A DNA stretch of 8,751 bases, taken from NCBI GenBank assembly GCA_015062635.1, contig SUUF01000001.1, positions 71,712 to 80,462 of the forward strand, read 5' to 3'. The translations under genes were made by a program, and so were the position numbers. This document shows, piece after piece, positions 1-5,053 of the stretch. The DNA comes from Coriobacteriaceae bacterium (lineage in GTDB: Bacteria > Actinomycetota > Coriobacteriia > Coriobacteriales > Eggerthellaceae). Position 1 is the first letter of the stretch; every line of letters starts with the position of its first letter. The notes under the pieces were generated by a model. That model was not told the DNA's origin. It saw only the letters and a list, made by a program, of their open reading frames with translations, and did no database searches.

Positions 1-1067
1 GGCATGAACAACGTGCAGCAATCCGGGGCATCCTGGCTCGAGATGTCGAACGTGCCGAGTTCCTGCGCCTGGTCGATGATCTCGATCTTGTCGGTTCCGA
101 TGAACGGGCGGAACACCGGAAGCTCGGTCGCCGCATTCACGACCTGGATGTTCTCGATGGTCTGGCTCGCCACCTGGCCGAGGCTTTCGCCCGTCACGAG
201 CGCCTTCGCCCCCACCTGGCGCGCCAGCTGGTCGGCCACCTTGAACATGAGCCGGCGATACATGATGATGCGCAGCTCAGGCGGCACGACGGCCGCGATG
301 GCGCGCTGGTAATCGCCGAAGGGCACCACGTACACGCGCGCGATGCAGCCGGTCTTCTCGAGCACATGCGCGATGTCGTCGACGAGATACTCGCTCGTCG
401 ATGCGGTCTGCGGCCGGCCCGAGAAATGCACGCCGAAGGGAATCGCGCCGCGGCGTGCGAGGCGCCACACCGCCACCGGCGAGTCGATGCCCGAGGAAAG
501 CAGGCACATCACGCGTCCGGAAGAGCCCACCGGCAGGCCGCCCACGCCCCGCATCGTCCAGGCGTAGATATACGTGGAACCCTCGATGACCTCGACATGC
601 ACCTCGACATCGGGCTCCTTCATCTTCACCGTCTTCTCGGGGAAGTTACGGCACAGATGCGCGCCCACCAGCTGGTTGAGCTCCATCGAGTTGATGGCGA
701 AATCGGTATGGTTGCGCCGCGCCTGCACCTTGAAGGTCTGGAACGGTTCCGCATCGGCAAGCGCCTGCTGCGCGGCCTCGTACATCTCGTCGAGGTCCTG
801 ATGGCAAATGTATCCGCACGACACGCGCGCAACGCCGGGAATGCCCGCGAGCACCCGCGCCATCTCGAGCGATTGCCCGTAGGAGGTCCCCTCTTTCACG
901 AACACCAGGATACGGCCCGAGATGCGGCGCATCGTGACGAAGGGATGGTCGGCGAGGATGGCCTCGGCGTTCTTCATCAGCCGGTTCTCGAAGGCGGAAC
1001 GGTTGTGCCCCTTCAGGCCGATCTCGTGATAATGCATCAGGCAAATGCGCTGGTAGGTGTTCGACAT
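1..1067 (-). CDS. thiI: tRNA 4-thiouridine synthase / sulfurtransferase ThiI (3' end cut by the window edge)
   Basis: ThiI activates U8 of tRNA by adenylation and transfers sulfur to make 4-thiouridine; in many bacteria it also feeds sulfur into the thiamine thiazole. In the window 355 codons are read without a stop. The N-terminal part (residues about 1-165) fits a ferredoxin-like plus THUMP RNA-binding region. A PP-loop ATPase motif follows at residues 191-197, SSGIDSP, where the family usually has SGGIDSP. A DCCTLF segment at 349-354 matches the conserved Cys region near the end of ThiI proteins that lack a rhodanese domain. Such proteins run to about 400 residues, so some 40-50 are probably missing; a C-terminal rhodanese domain cannot be excluded. 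The ATG start is supported by AGGAG at 1073-1077 with a 5-nt spacer. The gene is separated from rpoZ by 135 bp, so it may be its own unit. ThiI identity is firm; a role in thiamine synthesis is inference. Confidence 0.93.
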   Translation of the reverse strand, partial: MSNTYQRICLMHYHEIGLKGHNRSAFENRLMKNAEAILADHPFVTMRRISGRILVFVKEGTSYGQSLEMARVLAGIPGVARVSCGYICHQDLDEMYEAAQQALADAEPFQTFKVQARRNHTDFAINSMELNQLVGAHLCRNFPEKTVKMKEPDVEVHVEVIEGSTYIYAWTMRGVGGLPVGSSGRVMCLLSSGIDSPVAVWRLARRGAIPFGVHFSGRPQTASTSEYLVDDIAHVLEKTGCIARVYVVPFGDYQRAIAAVVPPELRIIMYRRLMFKVADQLARQVGAKALVTGESLGQVASQTIENIQVVNAATELPVFRPFIGTDKIEIIDQAQELGTFDISSQDAPDCCTLFM

Positions 1068-1097
1068 GGCGTCTCCTGCGTGTGTGGGAACATGCCA

Positions 1098-1147
1098 GGG
1101 GACGCACCCCCGCCATATCGCATGCAATACGGCGGGGCTACGTCCCC
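1098..1147. repeat. 50-bp imperfect palindrome, REP/MITE-like, between rpoZ and thiI
   Basis: On the plus strand the outer arms are GGGGACG (1098-1104) and CGTCCCC (1141-1147). Inside a symmetric 3x3 internal loop (CAC against CTA), the inner arms are CCCCGCCATAT (1108-1118) and ATACGGCGGGG (1127-1137), which pair with a single mismatch (G-U compatible in one orientation). The 8-nt apex contains GCATGC. GC-rich palindromes with GGGGACG/CGTCCCC ends recall dispersed REP-type elements mobilised by RAYT transposases, but copy number cannot be judged from one window. It lies about 55 bp after the rpoZ stop and 30 bp before thiI. As RNA it would form a strong hairpin and could end or dampen readthrough from the mihF-gmk-rpoZ unit, although no U-tract follows on either strand. 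Confidence 0.6.
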
Positions 1148-1169
1148 CGCAAACTCGAATGATTCGCAC

Positions 1170-1201
1170 CGGGCGCCGCCCGATGCCGGAGCCGTACGGC
1201 T
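1170..1201 (-). other. Two short palindromes directly after rpoZ
   Basis: AGCCGTACGGCT at 1190-1201 is a perfect 12-bp palindrome starting 1 bp after the rpoZ stop codon. CGGGC-GCC-GCCCG at 1170-1182 is a second short inverted repeat. Neither is followed by a T-run on the minus strand, so they are poor intrinsic terminators. They could be part of a Rho-dependent or structured 3' end of the rpoZ transcript, or be chance in GC-rich DNA. Confidence 0.25.
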
Positions 1202-1202
1202 G

Positions 1203-1454
1203 CTAGAGCTTGATCGATTCGGGATCGTAGCTCACGTCGCCTGCGGCGATCTCGTCGAAAGCGATGGAAAGCGGCTTGCGGTTGGTGGCGCGGGCGATCT
1301 CGACCGCAGTCGAGAGCTGCAGCGCACGGTCGCGCTGGCCGCGCATCATGTCGTTGATGTCATGGGCACGCTTCGAAGCGAGCGTGCACAGCAGGAACCG
1401 GTCGTAATCGGTCTGTTCCATAAGCTTGTTGATGTTCGGTTCAATAACGCTCAT
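1203..1454 (-). CDS. rpoZ: DNA-directed RNA polymerase omega subunit
   Basis: Small RNA polymerase subunit that helps fold and latch beta-prime into the core enzyme. The 83-residue product has the omega signature: ASKRAHDIN at residues 26-34 and a KPLSIAFDEIAAGDV segment at 60-74, corresponding to the KP...A..EI..G block of the family. Length is at the short end of the bacterial range, which is common for omega. The ATG start is preceded by GAGGA a few bases upstream, and the gene starts 11 bp after the gmk stop, so the two are almost certainly co-transcribed. The order mihF-gmk-rpoZ matches the conserved actinobacterial arrangement; in that group a coaBC (dfp) gene often follows, whereas here thiI does after a palindrome-rich gap. 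Confidence 0.95.
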   Translation of the reverse strand: MSVIEPNINKLMEQTDYDRFLLCTLASKRAHDINDMMRGQRDRALQLSTAVEIARATNRKPLSIAFDEIAAGDVSYDPESIKL

Positions 1455-1465
1455 TGCGATCCTCG

Positions 1466-2029
1466 CTATCTTTCGGCGCGTTCGTTCACGAACGCCACCA
1501 GCTCGTCGGTCGCGACATCCAAATCGTCGTTGACCAGCACTTTATCATATCGGTCTTTGCACGCAAGTTCCGCTTCGGCCGTCTTCATGCGGCGCTCGAC
1601 GGCTTCGGCGTCTTCGGTGCCGCGCCCCTCGAGGCGGCGGCGCAGCTCTTCAAGCGACGGCGGCTCGATGAACACCAGCGCCGCCTCGGGAACGAGCTTG
1701 CGCACCTGGAAGGCACCCTGGACATCGATTTCGAGGATGACCTGCTTGCCCGCATGGATCTGCTCCAAGACGGTGCGCTTCAGCGTTCCATAGCGCTTGC
1801 CGTGCACATCGGCCCATTCCAGGAATCCATGGGAGGCGATGAGCTCGTCGAAGCGCGTCTCGTTCAGGAAAAAGTAATGCACGCCGTCGATTTCGCCGGG
1901 CCGCGGCGCACGCGTGGTAGCGGAAACGGATACCCAGGCATCGGGTATCCGTTCCAGCAGTCGCTTGACCAAAGTGCCCTTGCCTGCTCCGGAAGGGCCA
2001 GATATGACGAAAAGGTTTCCCTTCCTCAT
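1466..2029 (-). CDS. gmk: Guanylate kinase
   Basis: Cytosolic GMP kinase (ATP + GMP to ADP + GDP), essential for GTP/dGTP supply. The 187-residue protein is of normal length. The P-loop is GPSGAGKGT at 11-19. The GMP-binding region carries SATTRAPRPGE at 36-46, with Arg40, Arg43 and Glu46, plus Tyr52, and HGKRYGT at 76-82. A DVQG element sits at 102-105, and lid arginines include those of RRRLEGRGTED (about 130-140) and ERRM (145-148). The ATG lies 3 bp after the mihF stop (TAA-TTC-ATG). The nearest Shine-Dalgarno-like GGAG is about 15 nt upstream, inside mihF, which is too far to be ideal, so translation is probably coupled to mihF. Codons about 27-35 hold a perfect inverted repeat, annotated separately. 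Confidence 0.97.
   Translation of the reverse strand: MRKGNLFVISGPSGAGKGTLVKRLLERIPDAWVSVSATTRAPRPGEIDGVHYFFLNETRFDELIASHGFLEWADVHGKRYGTLKRTVLEQIHAGKQVILEIDVQGAFQVRKLVPEAALVFIEPPSLEELRRRLEGRGTEDAEAVERRMKTAEAELACKDRYDKVLVNDDLDVATDELVAFVNERAER
1925..1953 (-). repeat. Perfect 11-bp-arm inverted repeat inside gmk
   Basis: AACGGATACCC (1925-1935), a 7-bp loop (1936-1942) and GGGTATCCGTT (1943-1953) form an uninterrupted 11-bp inverted repeat within the gmk reading frame, about 76-104 nt after the start codon. It spans Arg27 to about Val35, immediately before the GMP-binding SATTR segment, and uses ATA and GTA codons that stand out in this GC-rich sequence. No U-tract follows on the minus strand, so it is not an intrinsic terminator. 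It may be an mRNA structure, a protein-binding site or chance. Confidence 0.55.
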
Positions 2030-2032
2030 GAA

Positions 2033-2341
2033 TTAGCCGAGACGCTCCAGCAGGGCGGCTTCCTGCTTCTCGCCCAGACCGCGCAGACGGCGGCTTTCTG
2101 CGATCTTCAGCTCGCCCATGACCTTCGAGGCCTTGGCCTTGCCGTAACCGGGAAGGGTCTCGATGAGGGTGGAGACCTTCATGCGGCCGACGATCTCGTC
2201 GTTCTTCATATCGACAACGTCCTTGAGCGTAAGCTTGCCGCTCTTGAGGTCCTCGCGGACCTGAGCGCGCTTGATGCGGGCGATCTTAGCCTTCTCGAGA
2301 GCGGCCTGACGCTCTTCAGGAGTGAGTTGGGGAATAGCCAT
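2033..2341 (-). CDS. mihF: Actinobacterial integration host factor mIHF
   Basis: Small basic nucleoid-associated DNA-binding protein of Actinobacteria, unrelated in fold to the alpha/beta IHF of E. coli. It was first known as the host factor for mycobacteriophage L5 integration and compacts or bends DNA. The 102-residue product begins MAIPQLTPEERQAALEKA and has a long basic helix (residues about 8-33) and the LPGYGKAKA helix-two-turn-helix segment at 63-71. RRLRGLGEKQ near the C-terminus (84-93) is also typical. The start is set by AAAGGAG (2351-2357) with a 9-nt spacer; an upstream in-frame ATG at 2374 would add 11 unconserved residues and lies upstream of this Shine-Dalgarno. It is the first gene of the mihF-gmk-rpoZ unit. 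Identification is strong and is the best lineage marker in the window. Confidence 0.94.
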   Translation of the reverse strand: MAIPQLTPEERQAALEKAKIARIKRAQVREDLKSGKLTLKDVVDMKNDEIVGRMKVSTLIETLPGYGKAKASKVMGELKIAESRRLRGLGEKQEAALLERLG

Positions 2342-2383
2342 TGTTTGTTGCTCCTTTGTATTTCTTGAAATCAACGGTTATGC

Positions 2384-2392
2384 ATAATAGCA
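2384..2392 (-). promoter_or_regulatory. Extended -10 promoter for mihF-gmk-rpoZ
   Basis: On the minus strand TGC-TATTAT gives a -10 hexamer (2384-2389) one base off TATAAT, with the extended -10 TG at 2391-2392. The -35 position at 17-bp spacing (2407-2412, GTCAGC) is weak, as often tolerated with an extended -10. The predicted transcription start lies roughly 35 nt upstream of the mihF ATG. Placement is from consensus only. Confidence 0.5.
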
Positions 2393-2408
2393 CAGCCGCC
2401 TACATTGC

Positions 2409-2423
2409 TGACGAAAACCGTCA
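2409..2423. promoter_or_regulatory. Candidate operator over the mihF -35 region
   Basis: TGACG-AAAAC-CGTCA is a perfect 5-bp-arm, 5-bp-spacer inverted repeat overlapping the expected -35 position of the mihF promoter. Half-sites 10 bp apart centre to centre place both on one face of the helix, as for a dimeric regulator. The repressor is unknown; autoregulation by mIHF is conceivable but not shown. Confidence 0.35.
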
Positions 2424-2468
2424 ACTTCACGTCGCATTCAAAGTTTCGCCTGCATGTAGCGGGTAAAC

Positions 2469-2486
2469 AACCATGAACCTATGGTT
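2469..2486 (-). terminator. Weak hairpin between pyrF and mihF
   Basis: AACCAT-N6-ATGGTT lies 12 bp after the pyrF stop, and on the minus strand it is followed by GTTTACCC. The stem is short (6 bp, AT-containing) and the T-run poor, so it would be at best a partial terminator. It is the only terminator-like element in the 156-bp gap between pyrF and mihF. Confidence 0.3.
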
Positions 2487-2497
2487 TTGCGCGGCGC

Positions 2498-3226
2498 CTA
2501 TCGCAATTCATCGACGATGGCGCGGAACGCCGCCACGGGGTCGTCGGCCTGGGTGATGGGCCGCCCCACGACGATGTGGCTCGCACCGTCGGCAACGGCC
2601 TTCGCCGGCGTCGCCACGCGCTTCTGGTCGCCGAGCGCCGCACCGGCCGGACGCACGCCCGGGGTGACGATGTAGGCGTCGGGACCGAGCACCTCGCGCA
2701 GCATCGCGGCCTCCTGCGGCGAGGCGACGACGCCCGAAAGGCCGGCTTCCTTCGCGAGCTGCGCCATCGCGCGCACCTGCTCGGTCACCGGGCGCGTCAC
2801 GCCCGTGCTGGCCAATGCATCGGCATCCATGCTGGTGAGCACCGTGATGCCGAGCGTCACCGGATCCTCGCGGCCCGCCTCGCGCGCGCCTTCCGCCGCG
2901 CCTTCGACGGCCTTCGCCATCATCTCGACGCCGCCGACGGTGTGCATCGTTATCATGTCGGCGCCGCTGAGCACGGCAGAGCGCGCCGCACCCCGCACCT
3001 GATGCGGGATGTCGTGGAACTTCAGGTCGAGGAACACCTTGAACCCGAGGTCCTGCAGCTCGCGCACGACGACCGGACCCTCGGCATAGTACAGGGTCAT
3101 GCCCACCTTGAACCACACGGCCTCGCCCACGAGCTTGCCGGCCAGTTCGAGCGCCTCCTCGCGCGTGCAGTCGAGCGCGGTGATCACGCGCTCCTCGGGT
3201 TTCATGTCCTTGAATGCGTTGCTCAT
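2498..3226 (-). CDS. pyrF: Orotidine 5'-phosphate decarboxylase, short (type 1) form
   Basis: Catalyses OMP to UMP plus CO2, the last step of de novo pyrimidine synthesis. The 242-residue TIM barrel has VITALD (14-19), WFKVG (38-42, catalytic-site Lys40), and DLKFHDIP at 67-74 with Asp67, Lys69 and Asp72 of the catalytic array. TPGVR (188-192) and GRPIT (221-225) bind the phosphate. This is the short type 1 family of E. coli and Bacillus, not the longer mycobacterial/streptomycete type. Gln76 stands where most homologues have Thr (DIPxT). An ATG start is chosen because ATGA overlaps the pyrD stop (3223-3226) and GGAGG lies 9 nt upstream inside pyrD; an in-frame ATG 54 nt further upstream (3280) would lie deep inside pyrD and add a non-homologous Arg-rich tail. 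Confidence 0.96.
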   Translation of the reverse strand: MSNAFKDMKPEERVITALDCTREEALELAGKLVGEAVWFKVGMTLYYAEGPVVVRELQDLGFKVFLDLKFHDIPHQVRGAARSAVLSGADMITMHTVGGVEMMAKAVEGAAEGAREAGREDPVTLGITVLTSMDADALASTGVTRPVTEQVRAMAQLAKEAGLSGVVASPQEAAMLREVLGPDAYIVTPGVRPAGAALGDQKRVATPAKAVADGASHIVVGRPITQADDPVAAFRAIVDELR

Positions 3227-4152
3227 GCCTTCAGGCCTCCAATCAGCTCGTTCACGTCTTTCACGCCCTGCTCGATGCAATAGGCGCGGATGCCGTCGAT
3301 GACCTCCTCGACGGCGTGGGGGTTCACGAAATTGGCGGTGCCCACGGCCACGGCCGTCGCGCCCGCCAGCATGAACTCGATGGCATCCTCGGCGGTCGCG
3401 ATGCCGCCCATGCCCAGCAGGGGGACCTTCACCGCGTTATGCACCTGCCACACCATGCGCAACGCCACCGGCTTCACCGCCGGACCCGAAAGGCCGCCCA
3501 CGACGCGCGCCAAGATGGGCTTGCGCGTGCGCACGTCGATGGCCATGCCCAACAGGGTGTTGATGAGGCTGATGGCGTCGGCGCCCTCGGCCTCGACCGC
3601 GCGGGCGATCTCGGTGATGTCGGTGACGTTCGGCGTGAGCTTCACGATGAGCGGCTTGCTCGTCTTCGCGCGGCAGACGCGCACGACCTCGGCCGCCTGC
3701 TCGGGCACGGTTCCGAAGGTCAAGCCGCCGGCATCGACGTTCGGGCAGCTGATGTTCACCTCGAATGCCCCCACGCGCGCATCGTCGGCGAGCGCCTCGA
3801 TGATGCCCTCGTATTCCGCCACGGAATGGCCGCAGGCGTTCACGATGACGGGAACGTCCTTTCCGGCGAGCCACGCCAGGTCCTTCTGCTTGAACACCTC
3901 GACGCCGGGATTCTGCAGCCCGATGGAATTGAGCATGCCCGACGGGGTCTCGGCGATGCGCGGCGAGTCGTTGCCCGTCCACGGCACCACCGACACGCCC
4001 TTGGTCGTCACCGCGCCCATGCGCTCGACGTCGACGAAATCGGAATACTCGCGTCCTGCGGCGAAGGTGCCCGACGCATCGGTCACCGGGTTCTTCATCA
4101 TGAGCCCGCCGAGGTTCACGGCGAGCTTCGGCTCGAATGTCGTCTGGCCCAT
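3223..4152 (-). CDS. pyrD: Dihydroorotate dehydrogenase, class 1B catalytic subunit
   Basis: FMN-containing subunit of the cytosolic NAD-dependent dihydroorotate dehydrogenase (PyrDB); it oxidises dihydroorotate to orotate and passes electrons to PyrK. The 309-residue barrel shows TTKG with Lys51, NSIGLQNPG (75-83), and NISCPN at 133-138 with the catalytic Cys136 that marks class 1; class 2 quinone-linked enzymes have Ser there. VKLTPN (170-175), SLINT (195-199), GGLSGPAVKP (219-228) and GMGGI (247-251) form the FMN and phosphate sites. There is no membrane-associating N-terminal helix. The ATG directly abuts the pyrK stop codon, with GGTGGTG as ribosome site, and the 3' end overlaps pyrF by 4 bp, so the three genes are one operon. 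Confidence 0.97.
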   Translation of the reverse strand: MGQTTFEPKLAVNLGGLMMKNPVTDASGTFAAGREYSDFVDVERMGAVTTKGVSVVPWTGNDSPRIAETPSGMLNSIGLQNPGVEVFKQKDLAWLAGKDVPVIVNACGHSVAEYEGIIEALADDARVGAFEVNISCPNVDAGGLTFGTVPEQAAEVVRVCRAKTSKPLIVKLTPNVTDITEIARAVEAEGADAISLINTLLGMAIDVRTRKPILARVVGGLSGPAVKPVALRMVWQVHNAVKVPLLGMGGIATAEDAIEFMLAGATAVAVGTANFVNPHAVEEVIDGIRAYCIEQGVKDVNELIGGLKA

Positions 4153-4962
4153 CTACCACACCACCTTCCCGGCATCGAACACCGGGCCGTCCACGCACGA
4201 GCGCTTCCGGCCGTCGACGGTATCGACCACGCACGACAGGCATGCGCCGATGCCGCAGGCCATGCGCTTTTCCAGCGACACCTCGCAGGCGACGCCCGCC
4301 TCGAGCGCCATGCCCGCCACGATGCGCATCAACGGCTCGGGGCCGCAGCAGCACACGAGGTCGTAGCCGCCTCCCTGCAGCAAGTCGCCCGCCGGGCCGG
4401 TCACGAATCCCGCGTGGCCGAAGGTGCCATCGTCGGTCGCGCATATCGGCTCGACGCCCACGACCCGCTCGTAGTGTTCCTTCATCACCAACGCATCGGC
4501 CGTCTGCGCACCCATGCACACATCGAGCCCCACGCCCGCTTGGCGCAGCTGCTCGCCGAACATCGCAAGCGGGGCCGCGCCCACGCCGCCGACGACGAAC
4601 AGCACGCGCTGCGCGCCTTCAGGCAACCACCAGGGGTTTCCCATCGGACCCATCACGTCGATATCGTCCACGCGGCCGGGCGCGAGCGTCGTCATATGCG
4701 CGCTGCCCTTCCCCACCACCTGGTAGAGGATGCGCAATGTGCCGGCCTGCGCATCGGCCGCATACACCGAAAACGGACGGCGCAGGATGCGCCCGTCCAT
4801 GCCGGGGATCTTCATATGCACGAATTGCCCGGGCAAGATGCGCGCGGCGATCTGGGGAGCGCGCAGCTCCATATCCCAGAGCGTCCCGGCCAGCTGGCGG
4901 TTCGCGACGAGTTCGCACGCCTCGTCGACCGGCTTCGGGCGCCCATCGGTTGAGTATTGCAC
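4153..4962 (-). CDS. pyrK: Dihydroorotate dehydrogenase electron-transfer subunit
   Basis: Iron-sulfur flavoprotein partner of PyrD in the class 1B heterotetramer, carrying electrons from FMN through [2Fe-2S] and FAD to NAD+. In the 269-residue product the FAD-binding RRPFS motif is at 61-65, YQVVGKGS at 80-87, the NAD-domain glycine motif VGGVGAAPL at 124-132, and CGPEPL at 206-211. The cluster ligands are Cys236, Cys241, Cys244 and Cys256 (EKRMACGIGACLSC). Length is normal. The start codon is GTG, fixed by a perfect AAGGAGG at 4970-4976 with a 7-nt spacer. It is the first gene of pyrK-pyrD-pyrF. The predicted leader is short (about 27 nt), so there is no room for a PyrR-type attenuator. Confidence 0.97.
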   Translation of the reverse strand: MQYSTDGRPKPVDEACELVANRQLAGTLWDMELRAPQIAARILPGQFVHMKIPGMDGRILRRPFSVYAADAQAGTLRILYQVVGKGSAHMTTLAPGRVDDIDVMGPMGNPWWLPEGAQRVLFVVGGVGAAPLAMFGEQLRQAGVGLDVCMGAQTADALVMKEHYERVVGVEPICATDDGTFGHAGFVTGPAGDLLQGGGYDLVCCCGPEPLMRIVAGMALEAGVACEVSLEKRMACGIGACLSCVVDTVDGRKRSCVDGPVFDAGKVVW

Positions 4963-4969
4963 GATAAAG

Positions 4970-4976
4970 CCTCCTT
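4970..4976 (-). promoter_or_regulatory. Ribosome binding site fixing the GTG start of pyrK
   Basis: AAGGAGG on the minus strand with a 7-nt spacer to GTG at 4960-4962. No competing ATG or TTG is better placed, so this site decides the pyrK start. Confidence 0.75.
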
Positions 4977-4988
4977 CCCCATCGTCCC

Positions 4989-5006
4989 TACCAGGATTCT
5001 ACCAGG
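4989..5006 (-). promoter_or_regulatory. Promoter of pyrKDF with an overlapping direct repeat
   Basis: On the minus strand TGG-TAGAAT gives an extended -10 (hexamer 4996-5001, TG at 5003-5004). No good -35 is seen at 17 bp. The -10 is flanked by two copies of CCTGGTA (5000-5006 and 4989-4995) with an 11-bp period, about one helical turn. The downstream copy falls at the likely transcription start. The repeat is a candidate operator for pyrimidine control, an inference from position only. Confidence 0.45.
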
Positions 5007-5027
5007 TCGCAAGGCTCGATGGAGCAA

Positions 5028-5046
5028 ATGCGCGGCATCCGCGCAT
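5028..5046 (-). terminator. Hairpin ending the AAA+/VWA unit
   Basis: ATGCGCGG-CAT-CCGCGCAT is a perfect 8-bp stem with a 3-nt loop, starting 7 bp after the stop codon of the AAA+ gene. On the minus strand it is followed by TTGCTCC, so the U-tract is poor. Position and perfection of the stem suggest a transcription end between the AAA+/VWA module and the pyrK promoter, but termination may be incomplete or Rho-assisted. Confidence 0.45.
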
Positions 5047-5053
5047 GCAGCCG

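Noticed and set aside
366..1793. Long plus-strand open frame opposite thiI, rpoZ and gmk
   Set aside because: It spans three well-identified minus-strand genes and an intergenic palindrome, and its His/Arg-rich product resembles no protein. It is a GC-rich antisense shadow.
2342..2374. Longer mihF starting at 2374
   Set aside because: The strong AAAGGAG lies downstream of that ATG and serves the ATG at 2341; the extra 11 residues are not expected in mIHF.
2419..2424. TTGACG as the -35 of the mihF promoter
   Set aside because: It matches the -35 consensus well but is about 29 bp from the -10, too far for sigma-70-type recognition.
3227..3280. Longer pyrF starting at 3280
   Set aside because: It would add 18 Arg-rich residues read from the 3' end of pyrD. 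The ATGA overlap and GGAGG point to 3226.
3214..4953. 579-codon plus-strand frame opposite pyrD and pyrK
   Set aside because: It is the antisense of two firmly identified enzymes, extremely His/Arg/Ala-rich, with no ribosome site.
4963..5053. PyrR attenuator or pyrimidine riboswitch ahead of pyrK
   Set aside because: The predicted leader is about 27 nt, with no anti-terminator/terminator pair. The only hairpin lies upstream of the promoter and belongs to the previous unit.
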